Position numbers and translations under genes: made by a program
DNA from: Jeongeupia chitinilytica
Lineage (GTDB): Bacteria > Pseudomonadota > Gammaproteobacteria > Burkholderiales > Chitinibacteraceae
Assembly: GCF_014652315.1 (NCBI RefSeq)
Contig: NZ_BMYO01000011.1
Span: forward strand, 1-64,000
DNA: 64,000 bases
Direction: 5' to 3'
Notes under the pieces: generated by a model
What the model saw: the letters and a program-made list of their open reading frames with translations, nothing else
Database searches by the model: none
What the model was told of the DNA's origin: nothing
Shown here: piece after piece, positions 48,438-57,596 of the stretch
Layout: each line of letters begins with the position of its first letter
Position numbering within the stretch: position 1 is the first letter of the stretch

Positions 48438-49514
48438 TCATTCGCCGAGCTGCGCGAGCAGTTCGGCCTGCTGTTCGTTGATCAGCGCCTGCGTCAGCTC
48501 GTCGAGATCGCCGTCCATGATCGCATCGAGCTTGTACAGCGTCAGGTTGATCCGGTGGTCGGTCATCCGGCCTTGCGGGAAGTTGTAGGTGCGGATGCGC
48601 TCGCTGCGGTCGCCCGAGCCGATCAGGCTCTTGCGCTCGGCGGCTTCCTTGCTCTGACGCTCGCGGTCCTGCACGTCCTTGATCCGCGCCGCCAGCACGG
48701 CCAGCGCGCGCGCCTTGTTCTTGTGCTGCGAGCGGTCGTCCTGGCACTCGACGACGATGCCGGTCGGCAAGTGGGTGACGCGCACCGCCGAGTCGGTCTT
48801 GTTGATGTGCTGGCCGCCGGCACCGCTGGCGCGGAAAGTGTCGATGCGCAGGTCGGCCGGGTTGATGTCGATTTCGCCGACTTCGTCCGCCTCGGGCATC
48901 ACCGCAACGGTGCACGCGCTGGTGTGGATGCGCCCCTGGGTTTCGGTCGCCGGCACACGCTGGACGCGGTGACCGCCCGATTCGAACTTGAGCCGCGAAT
49001 ACGCGCCGAAGCCGGCAACACGCGCGATCACTTCCTTGTAGCCGCCGAGGTCGGACTCGCTGGCCGAGACGATCTCGACCTGCCAGCGCTGGCGCTCGGC
49101 ATAGCGTGTGTACATGCGGAACAGGTCGGCGGCAAACAGCGCCGACTCGTCACCGCCGGTCCCGGCGCGGATTTCGAGGAAGATGTTGCGCTCGTCGTTC
49201 GGGTCCTTGGGCAGCAGCGCCTTCTGCAGCTCGGCATCGAGTCCGGTGATGCGCGCCTTGCCGGCGGCGATCTCTTCCTCGGCCATTTCCTTCATGTCCG
49301 GGTCGGCCAGCATCTCTTCGGCCGTCGCAATGTCGGCCTCGGTCGCGCGGAAGGCGTTGTACAGCGCGACGACCGGTTCGAGCTCGGCGTGTTCGCGCGT
49401 CAGCTTGCGATAACGGTCCATGTCGCGGGTCGCGTCCTCGGACGCGAGCAGCGCGCCCACTTCTTCAAGCCGGTCGCACAGTTGCGAGAGTTTGGTCTGG
49501 ATCGACGGTTTCAT
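48438..49514 (-). CDS. prfA: peptide chain release factor 1
   Basis: RF1 ends translation at UAA and UAG codons. The 358-residue protein contains the universal GGQ motif (SGAGGQHINKTDSAVR) that triggers peptidyl-tRNA hydrolysis, and the stop-codon recognition PxT-type segment PATETQGRIHTS. Its ATG overlaps the hemA stop (ATGA), the common hemA-prfA order in proteobacteria. In E. coli prmC (the RF methylase) follows; here a terminator follows instead, so prmC is elsewhere. Confidence 0.96.
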   Translation of the reverse strand: MKPSIQTKLSQLCDRLEEVGALLASEDATRDMDRYRKLTREHAELEPVVALYNAFRATEADIATAEEMLADPDMKEMAEEEIAAGKARITGLDAELQKALLPKDPNDERNIFLEIRAGTGGDESALFAADLFRMYTRYAERQRWQVEIVSASESDLGGYKEVIARVAGFGAYSRLKFESGGHRVQRVPATETQGRIHTSACTVAVMPEADEVGEIDINPADLRIDTFRASGAGGQHINKTDSAVRVTHLPTGIVVECQDDRSQHKNKARALAVLAARIKDVQDRERQSKEAAERKSLIGSGDRSERIRTYNFPQGRMTDHRINLTLYKLDAIMDGDLDELTQALINEQQAELLAQLGE

Positions 49515-50764
49515 GTCTGGTCGGGAAGGCGGAACAGCCGCCGCGTACAGGCGGCCAGCGGTTCCTGGTCTTGGGGGGATGCCGCGTTCAGGCTCGCGAG
49601 CGGGGCATGCAGGATTTTTGCGGCGACCTGCTCGGCAAGGCGTTCGAGCACGTCGTCGATGTCGTCGCCGGCGGCGAGGCGTTTCTTCGCCCGCGCCAGT
49701 TCGTTGCGCGCCACGCGGTCGGCCTGATCCTTGAGTTCGCGGATGGTCGGCACCAGCGCGCGCGTCGCCTGCCATTGCTTGAACGCGGCGACACCGTCGG
49801 CCACGAGCGCTTCGGCGGCGTCGACTTCGGCAGTGCGCGACGCCAGTCCCTGGCGGACGACTTCGGACAGATCGTCGACGGTGTACAGATAGGCATCGGC
49901 CAGATCGCCGACTTCGGCCTCGACGTCGCGCGGCACGGCCAGGTCGACGAAGAAGATCGGCTTGCGCTTGCGTGCCTTCAGCGCCCGCTCAACCATGCCC
50001 TTGCCGATCAACGGCAACGGTGCGGCGGTCGAGCTGACGACGATGTCGAATTCGGCGAGCCGGGTGGCAATGTCGGTGAGCAGCATCGCTTCGCCGCCGT
50101 ACTGCGCCGCCAGCGTTTCGCCGCGTTCGAGCGTGCGGTTGGCGATGACGATGCCGCGCGGCTTGTGCGCGGCGAAATGCGCGGCGCACAGGTCGATCAT
50201 TTCGCCGGCGCCGACAAACAGCACCTTGCATTCGGACACGCTGGTGTAGATCCGTTCGGCCAGCCGGACCGACGCCGCAGCCATCGACACCGACGACGCG
50301 CCGATCTTCGTTTCGGTACGCACGTCCTTGGCGACCTGGAAGGCACGCTGGAACAGGCCGTTGAGCAGCACGCCGAGGCTGCCGGCGCTGCGCGCGGCGC
50401 GCTCGGCATCCTTGAGCTGACCGAGGATCTGCGTTTCGCCGACGACCATCGAATCGAGGCCGCAGGCCACCCGGAAAGCGTGCCGGACCGCGGCATCGTG
50501 CTCGTAGCGGTAGAGATGCGCCGAGATGTCCTCGACACTGCGGCCGCGACTGGCAGCCAGCCAGCCGAGGACGGCATCGACGTCGCGCGCGTTGCAATAG
50601 AGCTCGGTGCGGTTGCAGGTCGACACGATCGCCGCCTCCTGCACGCCGCGGACCTGGGTCAGTTCGGCCAGCGCCTTGGGCAGCTCGGTATCGCCAAATG
50701 CCAGCCGCTCGCGTACCGCCAGCGGGGCTGTCTGATGATTGAGGCCAAGGACGAGCAGATTCAT
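49511..50764 (-). CDS. hemA: glutamyl-tRNA reductase
   Basis: HemA converts glutamyl-tRNA(Glu) to glutamate-1-semialdehyde, the first committed step of C5-type haem biosynthesis. The 417-residue protein has the catalytic Cys50 in VSTCNRTELY, the substrate domain GLDSMVVGETQILGQLKDA, and the NADPH fold VLFVGAGEMIDLCAAHF with ANRTLERGETLA. The C-terminal helical dimer domain is complete. It is translationally coupled to prfA. Together with hemF in the same window it shows an aerobic haem pathway. Confidence 0.97.
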   Translation of the reverse strand: MNLLVLGLNHQTAPLAVRERLAFGDTELPKALAELTQVRGVQEAAIVSTCNRTELYCNARDVDAVLGWLAASRGRSVEDISAHLYRYEHDAAVRHAFRVACGLDSMVVGETQILGQLKDAERAARSAGSLGVLLNGLFQRAFQVAKDVRTETKIGASSVSMAAASVRLAERIYTSVSECKVLFVGAGEMIDLCAAHFAAHKPRGIVIANRTLERGETLAAQYGGEAMLLTDIATRLAEFDIVVSSTAAPLPLIGKGMVERALKARKRKPIFFVDLAVPRDVEAEVGDLADAYLYTVDDLSEVVRQGLASRTAEVDAAEALVADGVAAFKQWQATRALVPTIRELKDQADRVARNELARAKKRLAAGDDIDDVLERLAEQVAAKILHAPLASLNAASPQDQEPLAACTRRLFRLPDQT

Positions 50765-50944
50765 TGCGGAGCGGACGGGGCGTGCGGATGCAAACCCCGC
50801 ATTTTAACCCGCCGTCCCCCGCACGTCTTGCCTGCGGGAAACATTGCCAAATCGCAACGGAACGCAGCCAATTGTCGCGGCCCAGCGGCGGCGGCGGCCG
50901 AAGGTCCTAGCATCGCGACCACCTCCCTGCGAGTAAGCAGAATC

Positions 50945-51508
50945 ATGAAAGATACCTTACGCCTGCTGTTACTTTACCCGCACCTGATCGCCTGTTGCGT
51001 GGCCATCGGCGCTACCGTGCTCGCCGATATGAAAATCATGGGCCAACGCACCGGCCACGGCGATCGGGCGCTGTTGCAGCTCGTCAGCCGGGTCGTGCTG
51101 GTCGCGCTGGCGGTGCTGTGGTGCACCGGTCTCTCGATCATCGTGCTCGATTTCGGCCACTGGCCAGGCTGGGCCGAACTGGTCGCCAAGCCCAAGCTGA
51201 TCAGCAAGCTCGTCGTCGTCAGCGTGCTGACGCTGAATGGCGCCGCACTGCATCACTACGCCCTGCCGCGCCTGCTGCCGACCTCCGTCGACCGGGCCAA
51301 GCTGTGCCGCACGCAGCGGCTACGCCTTGCGTGCATCGGCGGCGTGTCGGCGGCGTCATGGGCGTTTGCCGCCTTCCTCGGCATTGCCCGGCCGCTGGCG
51401 AACAAGCTCAGCACCGGCGGCTTTCTCGGCCTGTATCTGGCCGCGCTGGCCGTTGCACTCGGTATCGGTCTGATCTCGGCACCGCGTTTGCGCGCGCTGC
51501 CGTTCTGA
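50945..51508 (+). CDS. conserved integral membrane protein, unknown
   Basis: A 187-residue protein with about five to six predicted helices. LLLYPHLIACCVAIGATVLADMKIMGQR opens with a His followed by a helix, and further His residues lie near membrane faces (FGHWPG, LHHYALPRLL). This pattern recalls small membrane proteins that bind haem or copper, but I do not recognise the family. The gene is divergent from hemA and converges on feoB, ending seven bases from the feoB stop. The function is unassigned. Confidence 0.8.
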   Translation: MKDTLRLLLLYPHLIACCVAIGATVLADMKIMGQRTGHGDRALLQLVSRVVLVALAVLWCTGLSIIVLDFGHWPGWAELVAKPKLISKLVVVSVLTLNGAALHHYALPRLLPTSVDRAKLCRTQRLRLACIGGVSAASWAFAAFLGIARPLANKLSTGGFLGLYLAALAVALGIGLISAPRLRALPF

Positions 51509-51514
51509 CCCCAC

Positions 51515-53278
51515 TCAGAAGCCGAGTGCCCGCGCGCCCTGGTAGAAGACGAAGGACAGCACCCACGCCAGCACCAGCGACCAGACGACCGAAAACGCGG
51601 TGAAGGCTGTGCTCTTCGACTCCTTCTTCATCGCCGCGATCGTCGCCACGCACGGTACGTAAGTCAACGCAAACAGCATGAAGCTGTAGGCCGAAACCGG
51701 ATCGAGCGTCTGCGCCAGATGCGTCGCCAGCTGCGCGCCGTCGGCACCGACGATCACCGCCAGCGCGCCGAGCACGACTTCCTTGGCGACGAAACCGAAC
51801 AGCAGGGCAATCGACAGCTCGGCCTGGATGCCGATCGGCGACAGTAGCGGCTGGAAGAAGTTGGCGATCACCTCGGCATAGCTGTGCTGCGGATTCGGGT
51901 AGTTGGTCAGCAGCCACACGGCGACCACGCCGATCACGATCATCGTCGTCGCCAGCTTGAGGAAGGACTTGCACTCGTTCCAGCCGCGGAACACCACGTA
52001 CTTCATCACCGGCAGCCGGTAAGGCGGCAGTTCGAGCGCGAACGGCTCGCGCGAGGCAAAGCGCTTGCGGAACAGGAAGGCGGTGCCGAGCGCAATGAAG
52101 ATGCTGGCGAAGTACAGCGACAGCAGCACCCACGGCGCCTGCCGCGGGCCGAACAGCGCACCGGCAAAGAACAGGAAGATCTGCAGCCGCGCCGAACACA
52201 GCGAGAACGGGATCGTCAGCATCGTCAGCAGCCGCGCCTTGTGGTCGCGGATCACCCGCGTGCCCATCAATGCCGGCACGTTGCAGCCGAAGCCCATCAT
52301 CAGCATCACGAAACCGCGGCCATCGAGACCGACACGCGCCATGATGCCGTCCATCATGAAGGCCGCACGGGCGAAGTAACCGGAATCCTCGATCACCGCC
52401 ATCAGGCAGAAGAAGACGAAGATCAGCGGCGCGAAGGTCAGCACCGTGGTCACGCCGTCCCAGACGCCGCTGAGGATCAGCCCGGACAGGAATTCGGGAA
52501 GCCCGCCGGTCAGCGGCACCAGCCACGCATCCTTGACGCTGCCGAGCAGCGCCTCGAAACCGTCCTGCAACGGCGTGCCGATCGCGTAGGTCAGCTGGAA
52601 CAGCATCGCCATCATCACGACGAACAGCGGCAGACCGGCGAGCGGATGCAGCAGCCAGCCGTCGAGCTTCTGCGTCGGGCCCGGCGGCAGCGTCGGCGGC
52701 CGGTGGACGGCCTGCGCATACAGCGCCGCTTCGGCATCGCGGCTGGCTTCGGCCGGCCGGAGTCTTGCAAAGTCGAGTCGTGCCGGCTTCTGGCTCAGGC
52801 TGGTCGCAAGCAGCGCCTTGAGGCCGTCGACGCCATGACCGTACTTGGCGCTGATCTTCAGCACCGGACTGCCGAGCGCCTCGCCCAGCGCGTCGGTATC
52901 GATGTCGAAGCCGCCGCGCTTGGCCTCGTCGGCCATGTTCAGCGCGACGATCAGCCGCGCGCCGACCGATTTGAGCTGCAAGGCCAGCGCCAGTTGCCGG
53001 TCGAGCTGGGTCGCGTTGAGCACCAGCAACACCGCGTCGAGCTCGGTCTCTGCAAGAAAACGCTGCGCGACCTGCTCGTCCTCGGCACCGCCGGTCAGGT
53101 CGTAGATCCCCGGCAGGTCGACGAGCTGGACCATGCTGCCGCCAAGCAGCACGCGGTGGCTGGCCAGTTCGACCGTCAGCCCCGGCCAGTTGGCGACGCG
53201 GGCATTGCCGCCGGTAATCCGGTTGAACAGCGTCGACTTGCCGGTGTTCGGCATGCCGACAAGGGCGACGCGCTTCAT
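51515..53278 (-). CDS. feoB: ferrous iron transport protein B
   Basis: FeoB is the Fe2+ permease. The 587-residue protein has an N-terminal G domain with GMPNTGKSTLFNRI (G1), NWPGLTVE (G2 region), VDLPGIYDL (G3) and NMAD (G4), followed by about eight membrane helices with the GATE motifs GFGCNVPALMGTR and YVPCVATIAAMKKE. It lacks the long C-terminal tail of larger FeoBs. Its ATG overlaps the feoA stop. A Fur-box-like sequence precedes feoA, so iron limitation probably induces the pair. No FeoC is seen. Confidence 0.95.
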   Translation of the reverse strand: MKRVALVGMPNTGKSTLFNRITGGNARVANWPGLTVELASHRVLLGGSMVQLVDLPGIYDLTGGAEDEQVAQRFLAETELDAVLLVLNATQLDRQLALALQLKSVGARLIVALNMADEAKRGGFDIDTDALGEALGSPVLKISAKYGHGVDGLKALLATSLSQKPARLDFARLRPAEASRDAEAALYAQAVHRPPTLPPGPTQKLDGWLLHPLAGLPLFVVMMAMLFQLTYAIGTPLQDGFEALLGSVKDAWLVPLTGGLPEFLSGLILSGVWDGVTTVLTFAPLIFVFFCLMAVIEDSGYFARAAFMMDGIMARVGLDGRGFVMLMMGFGCNVPALMGTRVIRDHKARLLTMLTIPFSLCSARLQIFLFFAGALFGPRQAPWVLLSLYFASIFIALGTAFLFRKRFASREPFALELPPYRLPVMKYVVFRGWNECKSFLKLATTMIVIGVVAVWLLTNYPNPQHSYAEVIANFFQPLLSPIGIQAELSIALLFGFVAKEVVLGALAVIVGADGAQLATHLAQTLDPVSAYSFMLFALTYVPCVATIAAMKKESKSTAFTAFSVVWSLVLAWVLSFVFYQGARALGF

Positions 53279-53565
53279 GCCGCCACCCCGCTGGCGTGCG
53301 ACGGTGTCGCCGGTGCAACCGCGGGTTCGACCACCTCGATCAGCGCGGCCTCGACCCGGCGCAGCATGAATTCGGTACCGCCGACCTTGAGCTGCAGCGG
53401 CCCGCCCAGCCAGCCCCGGCGGACCACTTCGACCTCGCGCCCCGGGCGCAGGCCGAGTGCCGCGAGCCGTTGGGCCAGTTCGGCCGAGGTACCGACCGCC
53501 TTCACGCGCGCCGGCCGTTGCACTTGCAGTTGGGCGAGTTTCAGGATCACGGCGGGCCTCGACAT
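53275..53565 (-). CDS. feoA: ferrous iron transport protein A
   Basis: FeoA is a small SH3-like protein that assists FeoB at the cytoplasmic face. The 96-residue product carries the family core RLAALGLRPGREVEVVRRGWLGGPLQLKVGG and ends in an alanine/proline tail. The only ATG near the start is at 53565. The ribosome site is poor. Its stop overlaps the feoB start (ATGA), so translation is coupled. Confidence 0.92.
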   Translation of the reverse strand: MSRPAVILKLAQLQVQRPARVKAVGTSAELAQRLAALGLRPGREVEVVRRGWLGGPLQLKVGGTEFMLRRVEAALIEVVEPAVAPATPSHASGVAA

Positions 53566-53571
53566 CGAAAG

Positions 53572-53591
53572 GAGAATGATTCCGAATTATC
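53572..53591 (-). promoter_or_regulatory. candidate Fur box upstream of feoAB
   Basis: On the minus strand GATAAT-TCGGA-ATCATTCTC resembles the 19-bp Fur consensus, with both outer half-sites recognisable and one extra base in the middle. It sits 6 bases before the feoA start and overlaps GATAAT, a possible -10 box. Confidence 0.5.
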
Positions 53592-53748
53592 CGCTCCGAC
53601 CGCCCCGGCCGCTTGACGACCATCAAGAATCACCATGCCACTTTTCACCCCGGCCACGATGGCAAACGGCACGACTGCGGCTACGCCGACGCGGCGGTGC
53701 GGCGCGAATCACATAGAATGCGCACCGACCCCGCAGACACCCGTGCCC

Positions 53749-54960
53749 ATGACCGTCCTCTCGCTGACTGCTGCCCTTGTCCTCGTCCTTGCCGCCACCC
53801 GCCTGGGCGGCGTCCTTGCGCGCGCCTGCGGCCAGCCGGCAGTAATCGGCGAAATCGCCGCCGGCCTGATGCTCGGCCCGACACTGCTGACCGGCGCCCT
53901 GCCGGCACTCGGCACGCTGGTGTTCGTGCCGGAAGTGATCAGACTGGTCGGCAGGATCGGCGACGTCGGCGCGGTACTGTTCCTGTTCCTGCTCGGCGCC
54001 GAGTTCGAGCTCGGGACGCTGCGCCACCGGCCGCGCGCGGTGCTGCTGGCCAGCAAGCTCGGCATGCTGTTGCCGGTCGCCCTTGGCGGGCTGACCGCCT
54101 GGGCCGCGTCGTCCTGGCTGGCCGCGCCGCTGCCGCCGATGTCGCTGGCCTTCATCGCGCTGGCCTGCGGCATGACCGCCCTGCCCGTGCTGGCACGCAT
54201 CGTCACCGAACGCCGACTGGCCGGCAGCGTGATCGGGAACCAGGCGATCGCCTGTGCCGTGCTGACCGATGCGCTGAGCTGGGCACTGCTCGCCGCGCTG
54301 GTGTTTGTCTGGCTGCCGCAGCACGGCGCACACGGCCCGGCGCAACTGCTCGCCGCCGCCCTCTACGCCATCGCACTGCTCGGCCCCTTGCGCCGACGGC
54401 TTGCCGCACTCGCACCGGCACTGGCAAGCGGGCGCGCCGGCGCCCTGGCCGAAGTGCTGCTGTATGTCGCCGCCTCGTCCGCCACCAGCGCGTGGCTCGG
54501 GCTGCATGCACTGCTCGGCGCCTTCGCCGTCGGTCTGCTGCTGCCGCGCAATCCGCAAATAGTTGTACGATTGCAACAGTTACTGTCGCCGGCGTGCCGC
54601 TGGCTGCTGCCGTGCTTTTTCGCCGCCATTGGCCTGTCGACGAACCTCGGCACGCTGCTCGCGGGCGGACTCTGGTGGCTGGCGGTACTGATGACGGCGG
54701 TGGCCGTGATCGGCAAGGTCGGCGGTTGCCTGATCGCCGGCGCGCTGACCCGGATGCCGCGCCACGACGCATGGATGCTGGGCATTCTGATGAACACGCG
54801 CGGGATGATGGAGCTGGTCGTGCTCAACCTCGGCCGCCAGCTCGGACTGATCGCCGAGCCGTATTTCTCGGCGATGCTGCTGATGGCCATTGTCACGACG
54901 GTCATGACATCGCCATGGCTGCAGTTCATCGAGAAACGGGAAAGTCTGCTGAAAGCATAA
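53749..54960 (+). CDS. CPA2 family cation:proton antiporter
   Basis: A 403-residue membrane protein with about 12 to 13 helices, of the Kef/NapA type without the C-terminal TrkA (RCK) domain. GQPAVIGEIAAGLMLGPTLL and FLFLLGAEFELG in the first half and GMTALPVLARIVTERRL in the middle are characteristic. It would exchange Na+ or K+ for H+. ATG 53749 begins directly at the first helix; the frame is open further upstream without family similarity. It precedes the pigment operon by 85 bases but probably is a separate unit. Confidence 0.87.
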   Translation: MTVLSLTAALVLVLAATRLGGVLARACGQPAVIGEIAAGLMLGPTLLTGALPALGTLVFVPEVIRLVGRIGDVGAVLFLFLLGAEFELGTLRHRPRAVLLASKLGMLLPVALGGLTAWAASSWLAAPLPPMSLAFIALACGMTALPVLARIVTERRLAGSVIGNQAIACAVLTDALSWALLAALVFVWLPQHGAHGPAQLLAAALYAIALLGPLRRRLAALAPALASGRAGALAEVLLYVAASSATSAWLGLHALLGAFAVGLLLPRNPQIVVRLQQLLSPACRWLLPCFFAAIGLSTNLGTLLAGGLWWLAVLMTAVAVIGKVGGCLIAGALTRMPRHDAWMLGILMNTRGMMELVVLNLGRQLGLIAEPYFSAMLLMAIVTTVMTSPWLQFIEKRESLLKA

Positions 54961-54987
54961 CCGGAACCGATCCAGCGCGGCGGCGCG

Positions 54988-55017
54988 TTGAGTGCCGTCA
55001 CCGCAGCGCGATACCAT
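54988..55017 (+). promoter_or_regulatory. candidate promoter of the pigment operon
   Basis: TTGAGT (54988-54993), an 18-base spacer and TACCAT (55012-55017) make a four-of-six match at each box, 29 bases before the first start codon of the operon. A true promoter is expected here because the upstream gene is separate. Confidence 0.45.
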
Positions 55018-55045
55018 AGAAAGCTTCAATTTGCTTACGAACGTC

Positions 55046-55762
55046 ATGTCCACTCCGCCCTCCCCTGCACTGCACTTCAGCCTGAGGCAGTGGTCGGCGT
55101 GGGCGCCGGGTCTGGAGTCGCGCGAAGCCTGGCTGGCCTGGGACGGCACCCTGCCTGCCGGCGACAGCGCTCCCAAGGTCGCAGCGATGCCGGCCATGCT
55201 GCGCCGCCGCGCCGACCGGCTTGGCAAGATGACGCTCGAAACGCTATATGCCGACGACATCGCTTACCAGGGCCAGCCGCTGATCCACGCCAGCCGCCAC
55301 GGCGAGGCCGCGCGGACCGTGCCGCTGCTGCAGTCGCTGGCCGCCGAAGGCAAGGTCTCGCCGCAGGCGTTCAGCATGGCCGTCCACAATGCCACGGCCG
55401 GACTGTTCACCATCGCCACCCAGACGCATACCCCGGTGTCGGCGATCGCCGCCGGCAACGAAACCGCACTGGCCGGCCTGGTCGAAGCGTGCAGCCAGCT
55501 CGCCGACGGCGCACCCTCGGTCCTGCTGTGCTTCAGCGACGAACCGCTGCCGACGCTGTACCAGCGCTATGCCGACGCGCCCGAGGCACCGTTTTCCCTG
55601 GTGCTCAATCTCGTCGCCGGCCACGGTTTTTCCCTCGTCGCCGGCGCTGCCGGCGGGCGCGATGCCACGCCGCTCGAGCTGCTGCACTTCCTGCTCGGCA
55701 ACGGTGCGGTCCTGCCGCTCGCGATGCGCGGCGGCTGGCAACTGGTCCGGCACACCGCATGA
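55046..55762 (+). CDS. beta-ketoacyl synthase-like protein (chain-length-factor type)
   Basis: A 238-residue protein of the N-terminal-like ketosynthase group (PF13723-type), about half the length of a real ketosynthase. SMAVHNATAGLFTIATQTHTPV shows the substrate-cavity region, but there is no catalytic Cys-His-His triad. In aryl polyene clusters such a protein pairs with the main ketosynthase and sets chain length. ATG 55046 (MSTPPSPALHF) is supported by the operon start. It is followed by a PlsC acyltransferase (ATGA overlap). Confidence 0.82.
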   Translation: MSTPPSPALHFSLRQWSAWAPGLESREAWLAWDGTLPAGDSAPKVAAMPAMLRRRADRLGKMTLETLYADDIAYQGQPLIHASRHGEAARTVPLLQSLAAEGKVSPQAFSMAVHNATAGLFTIATQTHTPVSAIAAGNETALAGLVEACSQLADGAPSVLLCFSDEPLPTLYQRYADAPEAPFSLVLNLVAGHGFSLVAGAAGGRDATPLELLHFLLGNGAVLPLAMRGGWQLVRHTA

Positions 55763-56505
55763 AGGCGCTGAACCGGCTGTGGCGCATCGGCGCCACCGGC
55801 TTCTGTTTTGCCGTGTTCGGGCTCGGCGGACTGATCATCCTCTGCGTGCTGCTGCCGCTGCTGCAACTCGTCCCGGACCGGACACGCCGGTTGCGCGCGG
55901 CCAAGAACACGCTGCATTACGGCATGCGCCTCTTTTCCGGCCTGATGGCGCTGGTCGGGGTCATCAGCTACGAGGTGCGGGGCATCGAGAAGCTGCGCCG
56001 CAACGGGCTGTTCGTGCTCGCCAACCACCCCTCGCTGATCGATGTCGTGCTGCTGATGTCGCTGGTGCGTCGCCCCGACTGTGTCGTCAAGGCGGCGCTG
56101 TGGGACAATCCCTTTACCTGCGGCCCGGTGCGTTTCGCCGGTTTCATCAGCAACGCCGGCGGCCCCGATGTCGTCGACGCCTGTGTCGCCTCGGTGCAGG
56201 CCGGCAACAACCTGATCGTGTTTCCCGAAGGCACGCGCAGCGTGCCCGGCCAGCCGCTGAACCTGCAACGCGGCGCCGCCAACATTGCGGTGCGCGGCCC
56301 GCTGGCGATCACGCCGGTGGTCATTTCGGTGTCCGAACCGATGCTGACCAAGGGCAGCAAATGGTACCGTGTGCCGCAATGCAAACCGCATTTCATTCTG
56401 ACGGTGCACGATGACGTGCACCCGCAGGCGCTGTTCGACCAGGAACCCGCGCTCGCCGCGCGCCGGCTGACCGACTGGCTGGCGCAGTTCTTTTCACGGA
56501 GTTAG
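55759..56505 (+). CDS. PlsC-type 1-acyl-glycerol-phosphate acyltransferase family protein
   Basis: A 248-residue membrane-associated acyltransferase. The N-terminal helix (ATGFCFAVFGLGGLIILCVLL) anchors it. The catalytic block is NHPSLID (HX4D) and the substrate motif is VFPEGTRSVPGQ. In pigment clusters it likely attaches the acyl or polyene chain to a lipid. It is coupled by ATGA to the previous gene and followed seven bases later by an ACP. The real acceptor is not known. Confidence 0.88.
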   Translation: MKALNRLWRIGATGFCFAVFGLGGLIILCVLLPLLQLVPDRTRRLRAAKNTLHYGMRLFSGLMALVGVISYEVRGIEKLRRNGLFVLANHPSLIDVVLLMSLVRRPDCVVKAALWDNPFTCGPVRFAGFISNAGGPDVVDACVASVQAGNNLIVFPEGTRSVPGQPLNLQRGAANIAVRGPLAITPVVISVSEPMLTKGSKWYRVPQCKPHFILTVHDDVHPQALFDQEPALAARRLTDWLAQFFSRS

Positions 56506-56511
56506 TCCCGC

Positions 56512-56772
56512 ATGTCCGACCTGGCTGCTGAAATCAAGGCACTCATCATCGAGAGCCTCAACCTCGAAGACCTGACCCCGGCCGACATCGATACCGATGC
56601 GCCGCTGTTCGTCGACGGCCTCGGCCTCGATTCGATCGACGCACTCGAGCTCGGCGTCGCGCTGCAGAAGCGCTACGGGCTGTCGTTGTCGGCCGAGTCC
56701 GACGAAACCCGCAAACATTTCGGCTCGGTCGCGAGCCTCGCCGCCTTTGTCGCGGCCAACCGCAGCAAGTAA
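56512..56772 (+). CDS. acyl carrier protein (first of two)
   Basis: An 86-residue ACP of four helices. GLGLDSIDALELGVAL places the phosphopantetheine attachment serine at Ser41. Acidic residues dominate, as usual. It carries the growing chain as a thioester. It precedes a second, distinct ACP by 8 bases; the pair suggests separate roles for starter loading and elongation. The sequence differs from the fatty acid AcpP. Confidence 0.93.
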   Translation: MSDLAAEIKALIIESLNLEDLTPADIDTDAPLFVDGLGLDSIDALELGVALQKRYGLSLSAESDETRKHFGSVASLAAFVAANRSK

Positions 56773-56780
56773 GGCCCGCC

Positions 56781-57026
56781 ATGCAAAAGCAGGACATCTA
56801 CGACTGGATCGCCGGGACCCTCGAGGAAACCTTCGAGATCGCCCCCGAGCGCATTTCGCTCGACGCCCGCCTCTACGACGACCTCGACATCGACAGCATC
56901 GACGCGGTCGACCTGATCGTGAAACTGCAGAAGCACACCGGCAAGCGCATGCAGCCCGACGCCTTCAAGAGCGTCCGGACCGTCGGCGATGTCGTCGATG
57001 CGGTGCACGCACTGCTCGAGGCCTGA
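56781..57026 (+). CDS. acyl carrier protein (second of two)
   Basis: An 81-residue ACP with LDIDSIDAVDLIVKL, the attachment serine at Ser39. It lies 8 bases after the first ACP gene and its stop is directly followed by a TTG start of the next gene. Sequence identity between the two ACPs is low outside the DSID core, so they are probably not interchangeable. Confidence 0.93.
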   Translation: MQKQDIYDWIAGTLEETFEIAPERISLDARLYDDLDIDSIDAVDLIVKLQKHTGKRMQPDAFKSVRTVGDVVDAVHALLEA

Positions 57027-57596
57027 TTGAAACGGGTGTTCGGCATCGCCGCCGGCGTGGCGCTGCCGCTGCTGTTCTGGCTGTGCCAGTGGCGGGGCTG
57101 GCCGTTCTGGCTGGCCGGCCTTGTGCTGCTGCCGCTGGCCTTCGGCAGCGCAAGCCGTACCGGACTGATCAGTCCGGCGACCGGCCGCGGACTCGGGCTC
57201 GTCGCGGCGCTGCTCGGCGTCGCCGCACTCGTGTCGCGATCGGCCTTGCCGCTCACCTTTTACCCGGTCCTCGTCAACGCCGTGCTGTTCGGCGTGTTTG
57301 CCGCCAGCCTGGTCAGGCCGCCGCCCGTCATCGAACGGCTGGCGCGGCTGACCACGCCCGACCTGCCGCCGGAAGGCATCGCCTACACGCGCCGCGTCAC
57401 CCGCGTCTGGGCCGGCTTCTTCGTGCTCAACGGCGGCATCGCGCTGTGGACGACGACGCAGCCGCCCGCCACCTGGGCGCTCTACAACGGCCTGATCGCC
57501 TACGTGCTGATCGGCACGCTCGGTGCCGGCGAGTATCTGGTCCGCCGGGTCGTCATGCACCGTCACGGGCACCGCAATGGAAACCTCAATGCCTGA
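57027..57596 (+). CDS. pigment-cluster membrane protein (COG4648-like)
   Basis: A 189-residue, strongly hydrophobic protein with about five helices starting at a TTG directly after the ACP stop; a GTG at 57036 is another possible start. It has no catalytic motif I can see. Such membrane proteins occur between ACP and ligase genes in aryl polyene-type clusters and are annotated COG4648. It may hold the synthesis complex at the membrane (inference). The C-terminus overlaps the next start by 8 bases. Confidence 0.8.
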   Translation: MKRVFGIAAGVALPLLFWLCQWRGWPFWLAGLVLLPLAFGSASRTGLISPATGRGLGLVAALLGVAALVSRSALPLTFYPVLVNAVLFGVFAASLVRPPPVIERLARLTTPDLPPEGIAYTRRVTRVWAGFFVLNGGIALWTTTQPPATWALYNGLIAYVLIGTLGAGEYLVRRVVMHRHGHRNGNLNA

